Shown here one piece after another: positions 12,050 to 23,283 of a stretch of 64,000 nt of DNA; position 1 is the first letter of the stretch, and every line of letters starts with the position of its first letter. Made by a program: the position numbers and the translations under genes. Location of the stretch: the NCBI GenBank assembly GCA_022385755.1, contig MU278359.1, forward strand, positions 372,001 to 436,000, written 5' to 3'. Source of the stretch: Trametopsis cervina. Lineage: Eukaryota > Basidiomycota > Agaricomycetes > Polyporales > Irpicaceae. Under the pieces are notes generated by a model. It was given only the letters and a program-made list of their open reading frames with translations. It searched no databases and had not been told where the DNA came from.

Positions 12050-13248
12050 CCCTCAGAGGTCACACGAGTAGAGACGGAAGGCAGCAATGGGCGTTTAGAC
12101 CCTATGGTTCTACTGAGATTTTAATGAGATTTTGATATCTGGCCACGGGCGTTTCCCGCGGGTCGTGTTAATCTCGGTGAAGTCTGAACGGGCGACTATC
12201 TTTTGGTTCATCCCGCCCCACGTCTGCCTGCGTTCATCGGGGAAATAATATCCAGCAGACCTAGGCAGAACTACGTAGAAATAAGTTTACCTGTAAAATC
12301 TACATTTTCCGCCCAACGCTGGCTTTAACATGCTTGTTATGCAAACTCTTTCTCCTTGACATGTGAGATCATTCCTTGCAATATCAGCCATGCGCGGCAG
12401 TGTTTACAATACTTATCAACTCTGTACAACAATTACGATCACTCCACCGTTTCGGTAGCCTGTCTAGCATTTAGTTTCGTGCTTTTATTGATGCGACAAG
12501 CCAAAAATAATCATATATGTGTAATAAGTACATGATAGGTGCGAGGCGATATGGAGATGACGAGCAGAGAAGTAGTATGTACAGAGATCTGCAGACCAGG
12601 CTGCGGACGGTCCTATTAAAAAGCTCTGGTCAGAGAAAGGTACTTCCGAATTAAGGGGGAACTTACCGTAGCTCAGATCGTTCAGCTCCGCCCTCCGTGG
12701 GTGCACGTACAGGCCTAAACAAACATTTCATTGGCGTACCAGCGCATATATGCGGTTTGATTACTCACTTGCATGTATTTGGACTCGCCTCTCTCAATCA
12801 GCAGTTCCAGATAGCCCAGAGAGCCGTTCTTGAAGCATGTGTATGGTAAAGACACGAATGGCGTGGCACGAAGCACGAGTTACAGAAAGTCATGTGCCAC
12901 TTACCAGTTGGTAGAACACACAAAAGTCGCGTGTGGCACGCATCTGGGAAAAGCGCAGGTGGTACTCACCGGTATCGTCTGTGCATACTATTTATACTCC
13001 TGCACCTAACCCCCTTGTATATACCGCATATATTGTTGGTGTCATGTCTGTGTCGGTATATACCAGTCCATATGAATAAGTATCCTCTGTGTATGGTATG
13101 TGTCAGTCCATATCACTCAATAGTGATATGGCCGTGTATTGACAGGTCAATGGATATACATGATATAGGCTGCGATGTGATCTCACGGTATACAGAGCAT
13201 ATGGGGAACAGTCTTTGATCATCTCATGTTGGCTAGTTACACAGTCTA
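12050..13248. other. Intergenic, no gene supported
   Basis: About 1.2 kb leading into the accessory region. The stretch 12840-13200 is rich in TATA/CATA words such as repeated tccatat and gtatatac strings. No coding content is convincing. Confidence 0.35.
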
Positions 13249-13365
13249 TCGAAACCTTTCAAGTCCATCCTCCGGCACATCTTCACCACCGTCAGCACGT
13301 TCCAGATCCTCCAGGTGGATGTCTTGAGCAGCAAAGGCAGCGACATCTGGAAAATCTCTCTTTCC
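13249..13365 (-). pseudogene. Coding scrap, acidic C-terminus of an unknown protein
   Basis: On the minus strand a TTCTAG acceptor is followed by an open frame ending in a stop near 13249. It reads DFPDVAAFAAQDIHLEDLER and continues acidic to the stop, with protein-like composition. It is probably the last exon of a decayed or mobile-element gene; a second piece lies upstream at 13664-13805. I cannot name the family. Confidence 0.35.
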
Positions 13366-13663
13366 TAGAATAGTGTTAGAATAGTACTATCACACCTAAT
13401 AGACTGCTATATTGCCTATGCTCCCATTAATCATTCTATTTCATGACTATTCTAAAAGTGTCTATTATCTCATTAATACTTGATTAACTAGGGTTATATA
13501 GTAAGTGAGTAGGTAATTTAAATCAACTCAAGATTTGTAGAAATCAGATGTTAGACCTGCTCAGTACAAGTTACTGAATGTCAGTCATGGTTCATATCAT
13601 AGAACAATTTTTTTTGTGTAGTAAGTACATGTATTTGGAGATTAAATAAGTTACTTGGGCATC
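13366..13663. other. AT-rich tract
   Basis: About 300 bp of clearly AT-rich sequence between two coding scraps. It looks like non-coding or decayed mobile DNA. Confidence 0.4.
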
Positions 13664-13805
13664 TATGTACTCATGTATGATAGTGTGATCCTCTCCTCCC
13701 TGGCCACCTGCATGGCTCTCTTAATGCATCTTTCATCCAAGGGTTTGCGTCCTTGAGCTGCCCTTGCGTCTCTTCTCACAGCCCTCTGGTCATCCGGGAG
13801 CGAGT
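13664..13805 (-). pseudogene. Coding scrap, basic helix-like segment
   Basis: The minus strand has an open stretch reading LPDDQRAVRRDARAAQGRKP and onward through a helix-like basic segment to a stop. Composition is protein-like and unlike the flanking repeat. It may be an upstream exon of the same lost gene as 13249-13365. The family is not recognised. Confidence 0.35.
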
Positions 13806-13874
13806 GTGGAGGTCATTGCTGGGTTTTCTTGACATCGTGTGACTACTCTCTCAGAGCCGTCTCGATGTCGCATG

Positions 13875-14920
13875 ACCATTGCTTTCGTGTGTTCTGCTTG
13901 CACGGCCCTTGCTGGGGTGTTTCGTCCCTACGCGGTCCTCGCCGGATCGCCCTGTCCTTGCGTGGTCCTCGCTGGGCCGTCTCATCCCTGCGTGGTCCTC
14001 GCTAGGTTGTCTTGCCTGGTTGCCTCGTCCTCGCCGGGTCGTCTCGCTCGGTTGCCTCGTCCTCGCCGGGTTGTCTCGCTCGGTTGCCTCGTCCTCGCCG
14101 GGTCGTCTCGCTCGGTTGAGACATAGATGTCGCGCTCGCAGTGTCTCGTCCTTGTGTGGCCTTTGCTGGGTCGAACGGTTTCTGAATAGTGCTCGCTGGG
14201 TCGCCTTGTCCTCACGTAGCCCTCGCGGGGTTGTTCCGTCCTTATGCTGTCCCCCCTGCAGTGTCGTTGGCCATGTTGGCATCGTCCTGCCGTTGTGTTA
14301 TCCTCGCTGGCCCCTCGTCCTCGCGTAGTCCTCCGTCTGTCGTCTTGGCTCCGTGCGGTCCTCTCCCGGTCCTCTCGTCGTCATACTCACGCCCTCCCTG
14401 CATCGTCTCATGGTCGTGCGCCCTCAATGGACCGATGTCGTATGGCAGCTGTCCCTGCAGCGACTTGTTGTCGCGTCCCCTCACGGCCCTCGCTGGGTCG
14501 TGTTGTCCCCGTCTTGGCTCCGTGCGGTTCATTCCCCGTCCTCTCGTCGTCATGCTTGCCGTGCGGTCCTCTCCCGGTGCTCTTGTCGTCATACTTGTGC
14601 CCTCCCTGCATCGTCTCTTGATCGTGCGCCCTCACTGGACCGGCTTGTCGTCACGTCCCCTTGCGGCTCTTGCTGCGTCGATTCATCCCCTCGCGGCCTT
14701 CGCTGTGTTGTGTTGTCCCCGCGCGGTCCTCGCTTGGTTGATTTGTCTTTGCGCAGTTCTCCCTCGGTCGTCCTGTCCCCGCGCGATTCCTGCTGAATCG
14801 TTTTGTTGTCGTTTGGCCGCCCTTCCTATGTTGTGCCGTTGTCGCGTGCCCCTTGCTGTAGCTGCTGGCGATTGCGCCACCCTCATCGGATATTCTCATC
14901 GTCGCGTGGAAGGGAAGTGG
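13875..14920. repeat. C/T-rich degenerate minisatellite array 1
   Basis: About 1 kb is built from variants of a roughly 30-bp unit of the type GGTCCTCGCTGGGTCGTCTC. The core 14018-14113 has three near-perfect 32-bp copies, starting at 14018, 14050 and 14082. There is also a larger duplication: 14347-14427 resembles 14558-14640 over about 80 bp. The long open frames on both strands here are by-products of the repeat and lack stops for that reason only. Confidence 0.85.
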
Positions 14921-15385
14921 CGGTGTGAAGAAACAGGTAGGTGAAGAGTTAGCAAATGGGGTGTTAGGGTGAAGTCGAGCACAGGCGCAGGCACTCAAGT
15001 AAGCCATCACGTGACATCGCGGTCGTAGCGAAGTTGTCAGCAATGCCCCTATCGGCGTACGATATCAGCCCCCCGTGTCTGAGTGAAGCGTCCTTGAGAG
15101 TGGTTGGTAAGCTCACTCGTGAAGAAGCAGATCCATGACTACTCAGCATGTGAAGGCAGTACTGTACCGACCGTATTTGGGACACGGCGTTTGCGAATGT
15201 CCTAGATCTGGAAAGTCCTCGGACTTGAACCCGTTTGTGATTAGGCCCGACGACCACCGACCCAATCTGTGGCTCTTTCGCACCCATGAACACCCGACCA
15301 ATACCACTGGGGTCTCTCACAAAGCAGGAGCGACGCTCTTGATACTCAGCCAACCACAAGACCCATATATGTCCTCATAGCCTCA
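14921..15385. other. Upstream region of the Zn2Cys6 gene
   Basis: About 460 bp between the repeat array and the start codon at 15386. I see no clear TATA box and no other gene. Confidence 0.35.
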
Positions 15386-16595
15386 ATGTCTTCCATGGCG
15401 GTGAGCGAAGGATCTCAGCAATCGAGACAGGGGTCGCAGCCCCCAGAACAGCAGCATCAGAGCAGCAGCTCCTCTATATTGAAGGAAAGACGATTCAAGC
15501 TAAGCCGGTATGTGTGCTTGTATTACCCATCCCCTGCTGTTCAAAAGCTCCTCTCTAACCCCGATAACACAGAGCGTGCGACCGTTGTCGGTAAGTTTGG
15601 GTGGCCAGACGAGATGCTCGCGACAGAGCTGACTAGTTGAGTTAGGCGGAGGAGGATAAAATGTGATGAAGGACATCCTTGTCAGTCGTGCTTGACATCC
15701 AACTCAGCATGTACATTCGAAGAGCCGGGCAAGAGGACGCATCCGCACAAGTCGAAGTGAGTCGTTCATCTCGTGGTGTTTGTGGGGTTGTTATAAATCC
15801 TACGCACTCAGGAGGGCAACCACCCTCGAAGATCGGATGCACCATCTAGAGACGTTGATACAAGCTATTCCTCCGGCCGTATTTGCGGCAGAGGGCGTTC
15901 TAAATAGCAGCTTGAAAGGCGATGGCATCGTACCTGGGCCCACGGAACCCCCAATTGCGCAGATGTCGTTCGCCTCCTCTTCCCATGCATTTCCTGCTGG
16001 TATGCCGCCTCCGTCATTGTCATCCTATCCTCTCATAAACCCATCGACCTTCTTCGGACCAAGCAAACCGACCTCGACCTCGAGGCATTCCAGCCCGAAC
16101 GGGATGGCATTCAACGGGAGCCCCAACCCAGCGGACCGATTGGCAGAGGAAACAGCGCGAATGTCGCTGTCCCCGTCGTACTTGTATGTCGATGACGAAG
16201 GCTACACTCGATGGCAAGGCGAAACGTCTGGATTACCGATTCTTGATCTACTCGTGGAACGACAAAGGGTGGTCACGAAGCAAGAACCTGATCAAGCACC
16301 TTCGAGTCAGACCCCCTATTCGACATCTGGCGCACAAGCTGCACAAGCCGCCATTAACGACTGGTTCCCTGATCGCCAACCTCGCCGGACGGAGAGCAAC
16401 CCAGAGGTTATGGGCCGCGCTGAAGACGAGCCACTCACTCTGGCGCTCGTGCCGCTCATTGGCAAGACGGACGAGCAGCGCTCACGCCACCTGTGCAACA
16501 AGGACAAGGCATACTGCATCAGCAACGAGGTCGACTCACAGCTTTGTGGTGGGGGCGCCGTGCTCGGGGGAAAGGAGGGGTCGACCAAGGTCTAG
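15386..16595 (+). CDS. Zn2Cys6 transcription factor, apparently truncated
   Basis: Four exons (15386-15507, 15573-15590, 15646-15756, 15812-16595) give 344 residues. The binuclear cluster is rebuilt only when an 18-nt microexon is included: CDRCRRRRIKC is followed by C-x2-C-x6-C, giving the full C-x2-C-x6-C-x5-C-x2-C-x6-C spacing at residues 43-70. A dimerisation-type helix follows (LEDRMHHLETLIQ), then a Pro/Ser-rich linker. Fungal factors of this kind normally continue for several hundred residues with a fungal-specific regulatory domain; here the frame stops soon after a segment with no such similarity, next to a C-rich repeat array. The gene is probably broken at its 3' end, or encodes a short DNA-binding form. 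Confidence 0.75.
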
Positions 16596-16789
16596 TTGCA
16601 TGGGCAGAGCAACAGCGGTGTGTTCTCTCCCCTCTCTTTCCCTTTTCCTGCTCACCCACTCCCTGACGTAATGTAATGTAATGCGTCTGCACAGACTTCC
16701 AGCCAACCTCGACACCCCGTTGTCCCTCTCATTCACTCCGCCCTCGTCTGCCCTCTCCGGCCGCCCCTTGACTCAACACTTGCGCTGAC

Positions 16790-17215
16790 ACTGACCTCCG
16801 TCACACGCGTGGTCTTCTGCTGCACGCCTACGTGTTGCCCTCGTTGACCCTTGTCCGCCCTTGCCCGCCCTCTCCGTGCGCCCCCCGCCTCGATACCTGC
16901 GCCGCCGCTTGTCTGCGTCCACCCTCACCACCCTCTCCTCACGCCCCTCACTTCGTGACACGCGCTCTCTTCTGCTGCAAGCACACGCGCCGCTTTCGTT
17001 AGCATTAATCTGCCCTCGCCGGCCCTCCTTGCCCCCCCTGCCTCGACGCATGCACCTCTGCTCGTCCCCGTCCGCCCTCGCCGCCCTCTCCTCTTCTACC
17101 CTTGCCCTCGGCCCCTCCTCTGCGCTCCTCTTTGCATCTGCCATCACACGCCGCCCTCCTGTGCCCTCACGTGTGGTTTGTCGTTGCGCCTGCCCTTGCC
17201 ACTGTCTGTATTGAG
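16790..17215. repeat. C-rich degenerate repeat array 2
   Basis: Pyrimidine-rich on the plus strand. Units headed by a CACACGC/GACACGC-type word followed by a TCTTCTGCTGCA string start near 16802 and 16957, with a weaker one near 17142, so the period is about 155-185 bp. It abuts the truncated Zn2Cys6 gene. Confidence 0.7.
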
Positions 17216-17798
17216 TGTGTGCATCTGTGGAGTGAGGTGTGCGCGTGTGAAGGCAGTATGGGAGGGGTTACATAGGGAGAAGTAAGGCCAGCAGCGGGAT
17301 GCTCTCATTCACTAATTAGTCTGCTTCAAACAGCTCACCCTCTGTGTTCACCTTCCTCTCTAGATTGCCCTGCACAGTAGTAGAGAGATATCAGGCAGGC
17401 TGTGATGGAGCAGCTGGAATGCAAGAATGTAGTGTTGTTTGAGACACTGTGAGCTTGAGGTAAGTGGTGTGCATAGTGAGTATGATAAGAAAGAGATCTG
17501 TAGGGAAAACAAAGAGGGTATAGCTATTGCTGGTAGTAAAAGAAGTAATATCAATATGTAACACATAGAACAATGCATTACTTGTTCACTAATGATCTTT
17601 AAGACTGATTATGGTTCTAATATTCCTGAATGCTGCAAGTAATTTTTTTGAAAGTCTACTATTCATGTATAAATAGGACTACTAAGTGATTTGATAACTC
17701 TTCTTAGCCCTAAAATAGTAAAAACACCGTCAGACACCTTTCTATGTAGGGTTATTGCCCCTAACACCCTATTGGCATTATGTAACACTAACATAGTG
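17216..17798. other. AT-rich flank of the transposon with a small coding scrap
   Basis: About 580 bp, strongly AT-rich from 17560 on. At 17316-17370 the minus strand reads NLERKVNTEGELFEAD and a stop behind a splice-like acceptor, similar in style to the scraps near 13.3 and 13.7 kb. The left end of the Plavaka element must lie here, but I could not find terminal inverted repeats or a target duplication by eye. Confidence 0.35.
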
Positions 17799-17978
17799 CT
17801 ATATAGACCTATATAGGGTAGATGATTTTTCCAGATGGAGGCGTTCAAAGGCTGAAAGTGCGATCCTTCCGGTATTGCGAGAAGCGGTCATATATGGCCC
17901 TAGTCCGGCAAAGTCGCTAAGAGGTTACAGGATATCGTCAGTATCATGCGGTTGGAAGCTTAGACATTACTAGAATAC

Positions 17979-19924
17979 TCACCGGCCATCTGCAACAAGC
18001 CTTTCCCCGAGTTGGTGCAATTTCTGCCCACCAAAGACTTGCTTGTAACGCGCAAGATCTGCGCAATGAGCTTCATATAGTTTTCGGCCTACATCTTCTG
18101 TGAAAGTGGTGTCGTGGAATAAGCCATCTTCCCACTCCATAAGAGCGAATTGAATCTGAGAACGGTGTAGCATGACATCAGTTAATGGTCACTTCGTGAG
18201 GGTGAAGACCTACCATGGTCAGGTTGAAGGCGATATGGGCAAGTGTCAGCGATTCACCGATGAGTTCGGGATATTTGATCCCAATGGCAGAGCGTGAGCG
18301 AGTGTTGTAAATGGTTTTGTTCGTAAACGAGCTCAGCGAGGGGTTCTGGTAGATACCTCTTCGCTCTGAGGCAGGCAGGGGGATTTCACTGCGCTGTGTC
18401 AGGGAAGATATGAATGAGATCCATGGAATAAACGAAGGTTCACAATCACCTTGAACAGCCAGCCCGGGGGAGACTCAGGATCTTCATCCATCAGAATCTC
18501 GTATAGTCTGCGGTTGCGGTCCTTGTCCTTCTTACTGACTGAGGGGGAAAATTGATATGTAGCAGAGACAACGTCGCGTGCAGCTCCCTTAACAGCGCTG
18601 TGTAGTTGAGTACCACATCGCAACAGCTAGTACAGTGTTTCAGTAAGTATAGTTGATCGAAGACAAAGCACTTACAAGTCTATGGATATCGCTGCTAATC
18701 TGGTAGTCGACACACTCACGGGTGTTGGCTTCTGTCCACGTATCGGCGATCCACTCTTCTTGCTGTGACGCTGATGGGAAAGCGTTCATAGTGTAAAGCC
18801 TTACTTTCATGAGACCTTGTGTAGCTTTGATCAAGTCTTGTACGTCATTTTCATAGTCGCTACGTCGAGCTCGGCCTTCATATCGAAGAACCTTTTGAAT
18901 CTTGATAGGCTGTGCGATCGTCGTAGAATCTGTAGGACCAGATAAAGCTCGCTTGTGAGAAGAGACCGGATTATGAATCAAGACGCGCTCAGCTTGCTGA
19001 TCTGCATGACGTCGCACAAGTCGCCGAAGTGGCTGGATATTACCAAATGGCTCAGGATCAGGAGAAGGTGAGCGAGAGTGGTGATTGGAACGAGACGGAA
19101 TAAATTCTTCGTTGTGATCATCTTGATCTTCACTTGTAGGCTCTGAGTTAGGTGGCATGCCCGTACCATCGTCTTCACTTATCCAGCGACCATCGCCTAA
19201 ATGTTTTGCTGAGAGATGACACAATAAACCCACAAATTAGGTACCCTCACCATTACTATCATCGTCTATGAGATCTTCTGCGCCTCCATCATCCAAAGGT
19301 GATCGAAAAGTATCATATTCCTGCACTTCGTAAGTTGCATTACCACTGATGCGACGTTGGGAGTTGGGAGCAGCAGCTGTGACAGGCCTTGCTTCACGTT
19401 GACTGGCATATGGTGTAGGATGATCACGGGCTGTCATAGTTCTGTGTGAGGTGATCTTTGCTGGATATTAGCGCATAAAACGTCTCAGAGTTAAGATTTT
19501 GACACGCACTGAGCCAGCCGTAGCAGCACTGATTTTTCGCGCAGCTGCTTGTATAGTACGTGGTACTGGTGGTAGCTGCACCCGCTTTTGTGAACGACGC
19601 ACTTCTTCTTCATCTAGCAAAGAGATTCAGCTGTTGTAGCGGGTCAGAGAATACTTAAATACCGTTTGCAGCCTGTTTGACTGTTGGATGACGCGTTCGC
19701 CCGCTTTTAGTTGTTACAACTGCAGCCTGAGCAGCTTTGCCAGTGCGTTGCCTGTCTGGGGCGGCTGGCATGGGATATTTTGGTGACTTGAACTGGGTCG
19801 CTGTGGTGGGGGCTACGAGGTTGCGATCAATCCTCACAAGCGTGTGGCGTAAACTGTACAGTTGTGGCCCGGCAGGTGATGTGCAAGAGACCACGCGAGC
19901 GCGGCCCATTCCGAAAGTCTTCAT
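17979..19924 (-). CDS. DUF6532-type protein carried by the transposon
   Basis: Seven exons (19663-19924, 19506-19613, 19251-19460, 18676-19208, 18450-18626, 18214-18393, 17979-18155) give 548 residues. The N-terminal half is basic and then acidic, disordered and Ser-rich, like a nuclear protein. The C-terminal half has the alpha-helical pattern I associate with DUF6532, a domain that often accompanies Plavaka transposases in mushrooms; the assignment is from memory of the family. Its biochemical role is unknown. The final stop overlaps a perfect GTGAGT donor, so an extra exon at 17799-17916 adding about 40 residues is equally possible. The small exon 2/3 junction (45-bp intron) is the weakest join. 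Confidence 0.65.
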
Positions 19925-19980
19925 GCGGTCATCTGTAGAGCGTAGAGATATTGAACCCCAAACCTACCGTACCTGCTATA
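19925..19980. promoter_or_regulatory. 56-bp divergent promoter of the transposon
   Basis: Only 56 bp separate the ATG of the DUF6532-type gene (19924, minus) from the ATG of the transposase (19981, plus). Both genes must share a bidirectional control region, or one transcript must begin inside the other gene. No TATA box is evident. Confidence 0.6.
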
Positions 19981-22900
19981 ATGCCCAAAAACACTTCATC
20001 TATCCATCGTTGTGAGTTTTGTGGCAAGCGGCTCTCTACCTCAACTGGAGTTAGACATCATATTCAGAATACCACCGCTTGTCGGCGTCGGTGGGAACTT
20101 CGAATTACAACTCTTCCAACCTTGCGTTCACTATCGTCAGACCATCAACACTTGCACTCTCATGAAGACGGTTCCACGTACTCAGAACCAACAATTCTTG
20201 ATAGCGGACCTGACTATGAAGACTCTCAGCCAATCAACCATGCCTTGATGGCCTCAGATGACGATTCCGGCACACAGTCTGACAACGAATGCTTGCAACG
20301 CTTCGTAGAGAAGTATCCAGACCCGGTGGCAACCATCCTAGGTGAAGGAACCACTACGTTTGAGAGATGGGAGCAAGAGAAGAGAGACAATGGACTTAGC
20401 GAGTGGCATCCGTTTGGCAGTAAAGACGAGTGGGAGTTGGCGGCATGGTTGGCACAGAACGTGGGACACAATAAGATAGAAGACTTTCTGCAATTAGAAA
20501 TGGTGAGCCAATGATTCAACGCATCAACAGACTGTCAATTGACCGTCAGACACTAGATCAAAAAGTGTGGACTTACTGTATCGAGTAAATACACCTTCTT
20601 CCAAAAGCTTGATCAGCTGCCACAACGCCCGAGCTCGAAGTGGATTTGCGACAAGATCAACGTTGTTGGAGACCTGCTTGGCGAAGATGGTATACCAATG
20701 TCTGAGGAGCTAGAGCTTTGGAGACGGAATCCGGTGGACTGTGTTCGTGAGCTGATCGGCAATCCTGCGTTCTGCAAGGCCATGGAGTTCAGTCCGGAGC
20801 GGGTCTTTAGTGATGAAAAGGGAGAGAACCGTGTTATAGATGAGATGTGGACAGCGGACTGGTGGTGGAGAGCACAGGCTAGTCATCTAACAGCAGTTCC
20901 ATATGAGAGAAGATGCTTACCGTAATTGATCTGTCAGGGTTCACTTCCCAGCGGTGCTACTGTGGCACCAATCATCCTTGCTTCTGACAAGACGAAGCTG
21001 TCGAATTTCCGTGGTGATCAAACTGCATGGCCGGTCTATCTTTCTATAGGAAACATCGCAAAGGCTGTACGCCGTCAAGTTTCATCTCGAGCAACAGTCT
21101 TGCTAGGTTACATACCGGTCTCAAAGTTAACATGCTTCTCAGCTTCCCACGAGACACGACGGCTGGCAGGCTATCGGCTATATCATCATTGCATGAAGTC
21201 GATCCTTGAACCGCTCATTGATGCAGGGAAACTTGGCGTCGATATGGTTTGCGCAGATGGCTACGTTCGAAAGATTTTCCCCATCATTGCGGCATATGTC
21301 GCCGACCATCCAGAACAATGCCTCATAGTAAATGTGCAGGAGAATCACTGCCCTCGCGGAAAGATTCCACCAAATAGGCGCGGCGAACCGGATGGGTGCT
21401 TGCTGCGAAGTGTGGAAGAGACAGTTCATCAGCTGAATCATCACAAGTCCAGTGGCGGTATCAATGCCTTACCAAATGGCTTACGATCGGTGTACGAACC
21501 TTTCTGGGCAGCTCTACCTCAATGCGACATCTTCTCCTGCATCACCCCCGATATTTTGCATCAGCTCCATAAGGGAGTCTTTAAGGACCATCTCGTCAGT
21601 TGGATTGCTGCTGTTGTAGGAGATGATGAGCTCGACCGTCGGTTCAAAGCCATGGCGAACGTTCCAGGAATCCGTCACTTCAAGAAGGGGATATCACACG
21701 TTCAGCAGTGGACCGGAACCGAGTATAAAGAGATGCAAAAAGTGTTTGTCACCCTCGTTGCTGGTGCCGTGAATTCCGAAGTTCTCACCGTTGTTCAAAC
21801 TTTGATCGACTTCATTTACTACGCCCAACTACATCAGCATACGAGTAGAACACTTGAAGCAATGAGAGACTCACTGGCCGTCTTTCATCGACACAAGGCT
21901 GTGTTCGAAGACTTGAACATCCGGAAACACTTCAACATTGCGAAGATTCACGCCATGGTGCACTACACAGAAGCTATCGAAGAGAAGGGATCGTTAGATG
22001 GTTATAACACTGAGCTATCCGAACGCTTACACATCGATTTTGCAAAAGCAGGTTATCGGGCAGGAAACCACCGTGACTACATCGCCCATATGACGACCTG
22101 GTTATCACGGCAAGAAGCAGTGCGAGATCGCCGGGAGTTCCAGAAGTGGCTTGCTGAAGGTCCGATTAAACCTGACATGAAGATATCTTCAGCTAGCGAA
22201 GATGCTTACTGTGATGGCCAAAGCCTCTCAGACACGCGCGAGGCAAACGGTACGCAGGTTAACTTCATGGGTCTTGTGGATCCCGTAGCTGCAGCTCTTC
22301 AAAGCGACACTATCAATTATGACAACGATTCACCAGTGGACGACACCGACATACGCTTCCTACCTACCTACAACCCTCGTTCATATCAGATTGCAAAGAA
22401 AAGTCCATTAAGAGGCATCACGTTGGCGCACCTTGAGACCCACCATTCAGCGTCCGACTTCCTCAGTTCTCTGCAGCGTTATGTGCGCATACATTACGCT
22501 GACAGCCCATTCCGACCGACAGTGCACGGCACCTACAACATCTACAAACAGATCAAGATCAGAAAGCCACCGAGTTCATTTGTCAGTGGCAAAGCCCTTT
22601 CGCTGGAGAAGGTGCGGGCAATTGCACCCACTATGCCACGAGGGCGAACCAACGCATCTGCTGGAGCCTTTGACCCTGTCCTTGTGATTGAAGATGTTTC
22701 GCGATTCAAGGTGGCAGGAACTTCGACGCTTGATGGTAAGTGTAGTAAAGTCTGGTGCGATATGCGTGTGCTCACTGTGAGATGATAAGGTCTACGTCTT
22801 GCTAGACTGCGGGTAATCTTCGAAGTACCAGCAGAGCTTGGTCGAGCAGCTCATCCACTGGCATATATTGAATGGTATACTCCATTCCAGCGTTCAGATC

Positions 22901-23148
22901 TCAACACACGTCTGTATCAAGTTTCACGTTCAAGTCGGAACCACAGGCCTCATGCAGAGATTGTCGAGGTTGATCGGATTGTAGGATTGTGCCATTTGGC
23001 GGCGAAATGTGGTACAACAATTGACCCGGGTTGGACAACAGACAATGTACTGGACAGAGCTCAGACGTTTCATGTAAACCCGTACCTCAGCCTCTATACT
23101 TGGGGTTTGTCCGGTCTGTATTCAAAATCGGCATGCCTTAATGATTAA
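19981..23148 (+). CDS. Plavaka transposase
   Basis: Four exons (19981-20502, 20557-20877, 20938-22735, 22790-23148) give 999 residues. A C2H2 zinc finger opens the protein (CEFCGKRL ... HH ... C, about residues 11-36). It is followed by the conserved Plavaka blocks: GEDGIPMSEELELWRR, then DEMWTADWWW, LASDKTKLSNFRGD, and the catalytic-core region with VCADGY, DILHQLHKG and the TELSERLHIDFAK helix. The C-terminus carries a short domain ending in WGLSGLYSKSACLND. Intron 2 (20878-20937) has a GC donor (CAG|GCTAGT); reading through it would end in a premature stop. With this splicing the frame is complete, which is unusual for a fungal transposon copy. Confidence 0.87.
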
Positions 23149-23283
23149 TTACTATACTTGTGAATACAAAAAGAGTTTGTAGGCGTGCACTACAGCATTG
23201 CGAGTTGTTATACATGAGCACGAACATGTGCAGTCACTCAACTAGCTGAAGAGCTATTGCACAGCAATATTCTCCGATGCAGT
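23149..23283. other. Right flank of the transposon
   Basis: About 135 bp between the transposase stop and the first synthase-like codon. It should contain the right terminal repeat, but no inverted repeat matching the left side was found by eye. Confidence 0.35.

Larger units (their letters stand above)
17799..23148. mobile_element. Plavaka-type DNA transposon (minimum extent)
   Basis: The span covers two divergent genes: a transposase on the plus strand and a DUF6532-type gene on the minus strand. Plavaka elements are large cut-and-paste elements of the CMC superfamily known from basidiomycetes. Both genes read through without frameshift or internal stop when spliced, so the copy may be recent or active. 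The true ends are outside the stated limits: to the left in AT-rich DNA before 17.8 kb, and to the right before about 23.29 kb, where fatty acid synthase similarity begins. Confidence 0.75.

Noticed and set aside
13839..14944. Several long open frames on both strands across the C/T-rich region, one of 251 codons
   Set aside because: They come from the repeat composition, which avoids stops; the peptides are degenerate R/G/E/D or L/S/P/C repeats in several overlapping frames with no domain.
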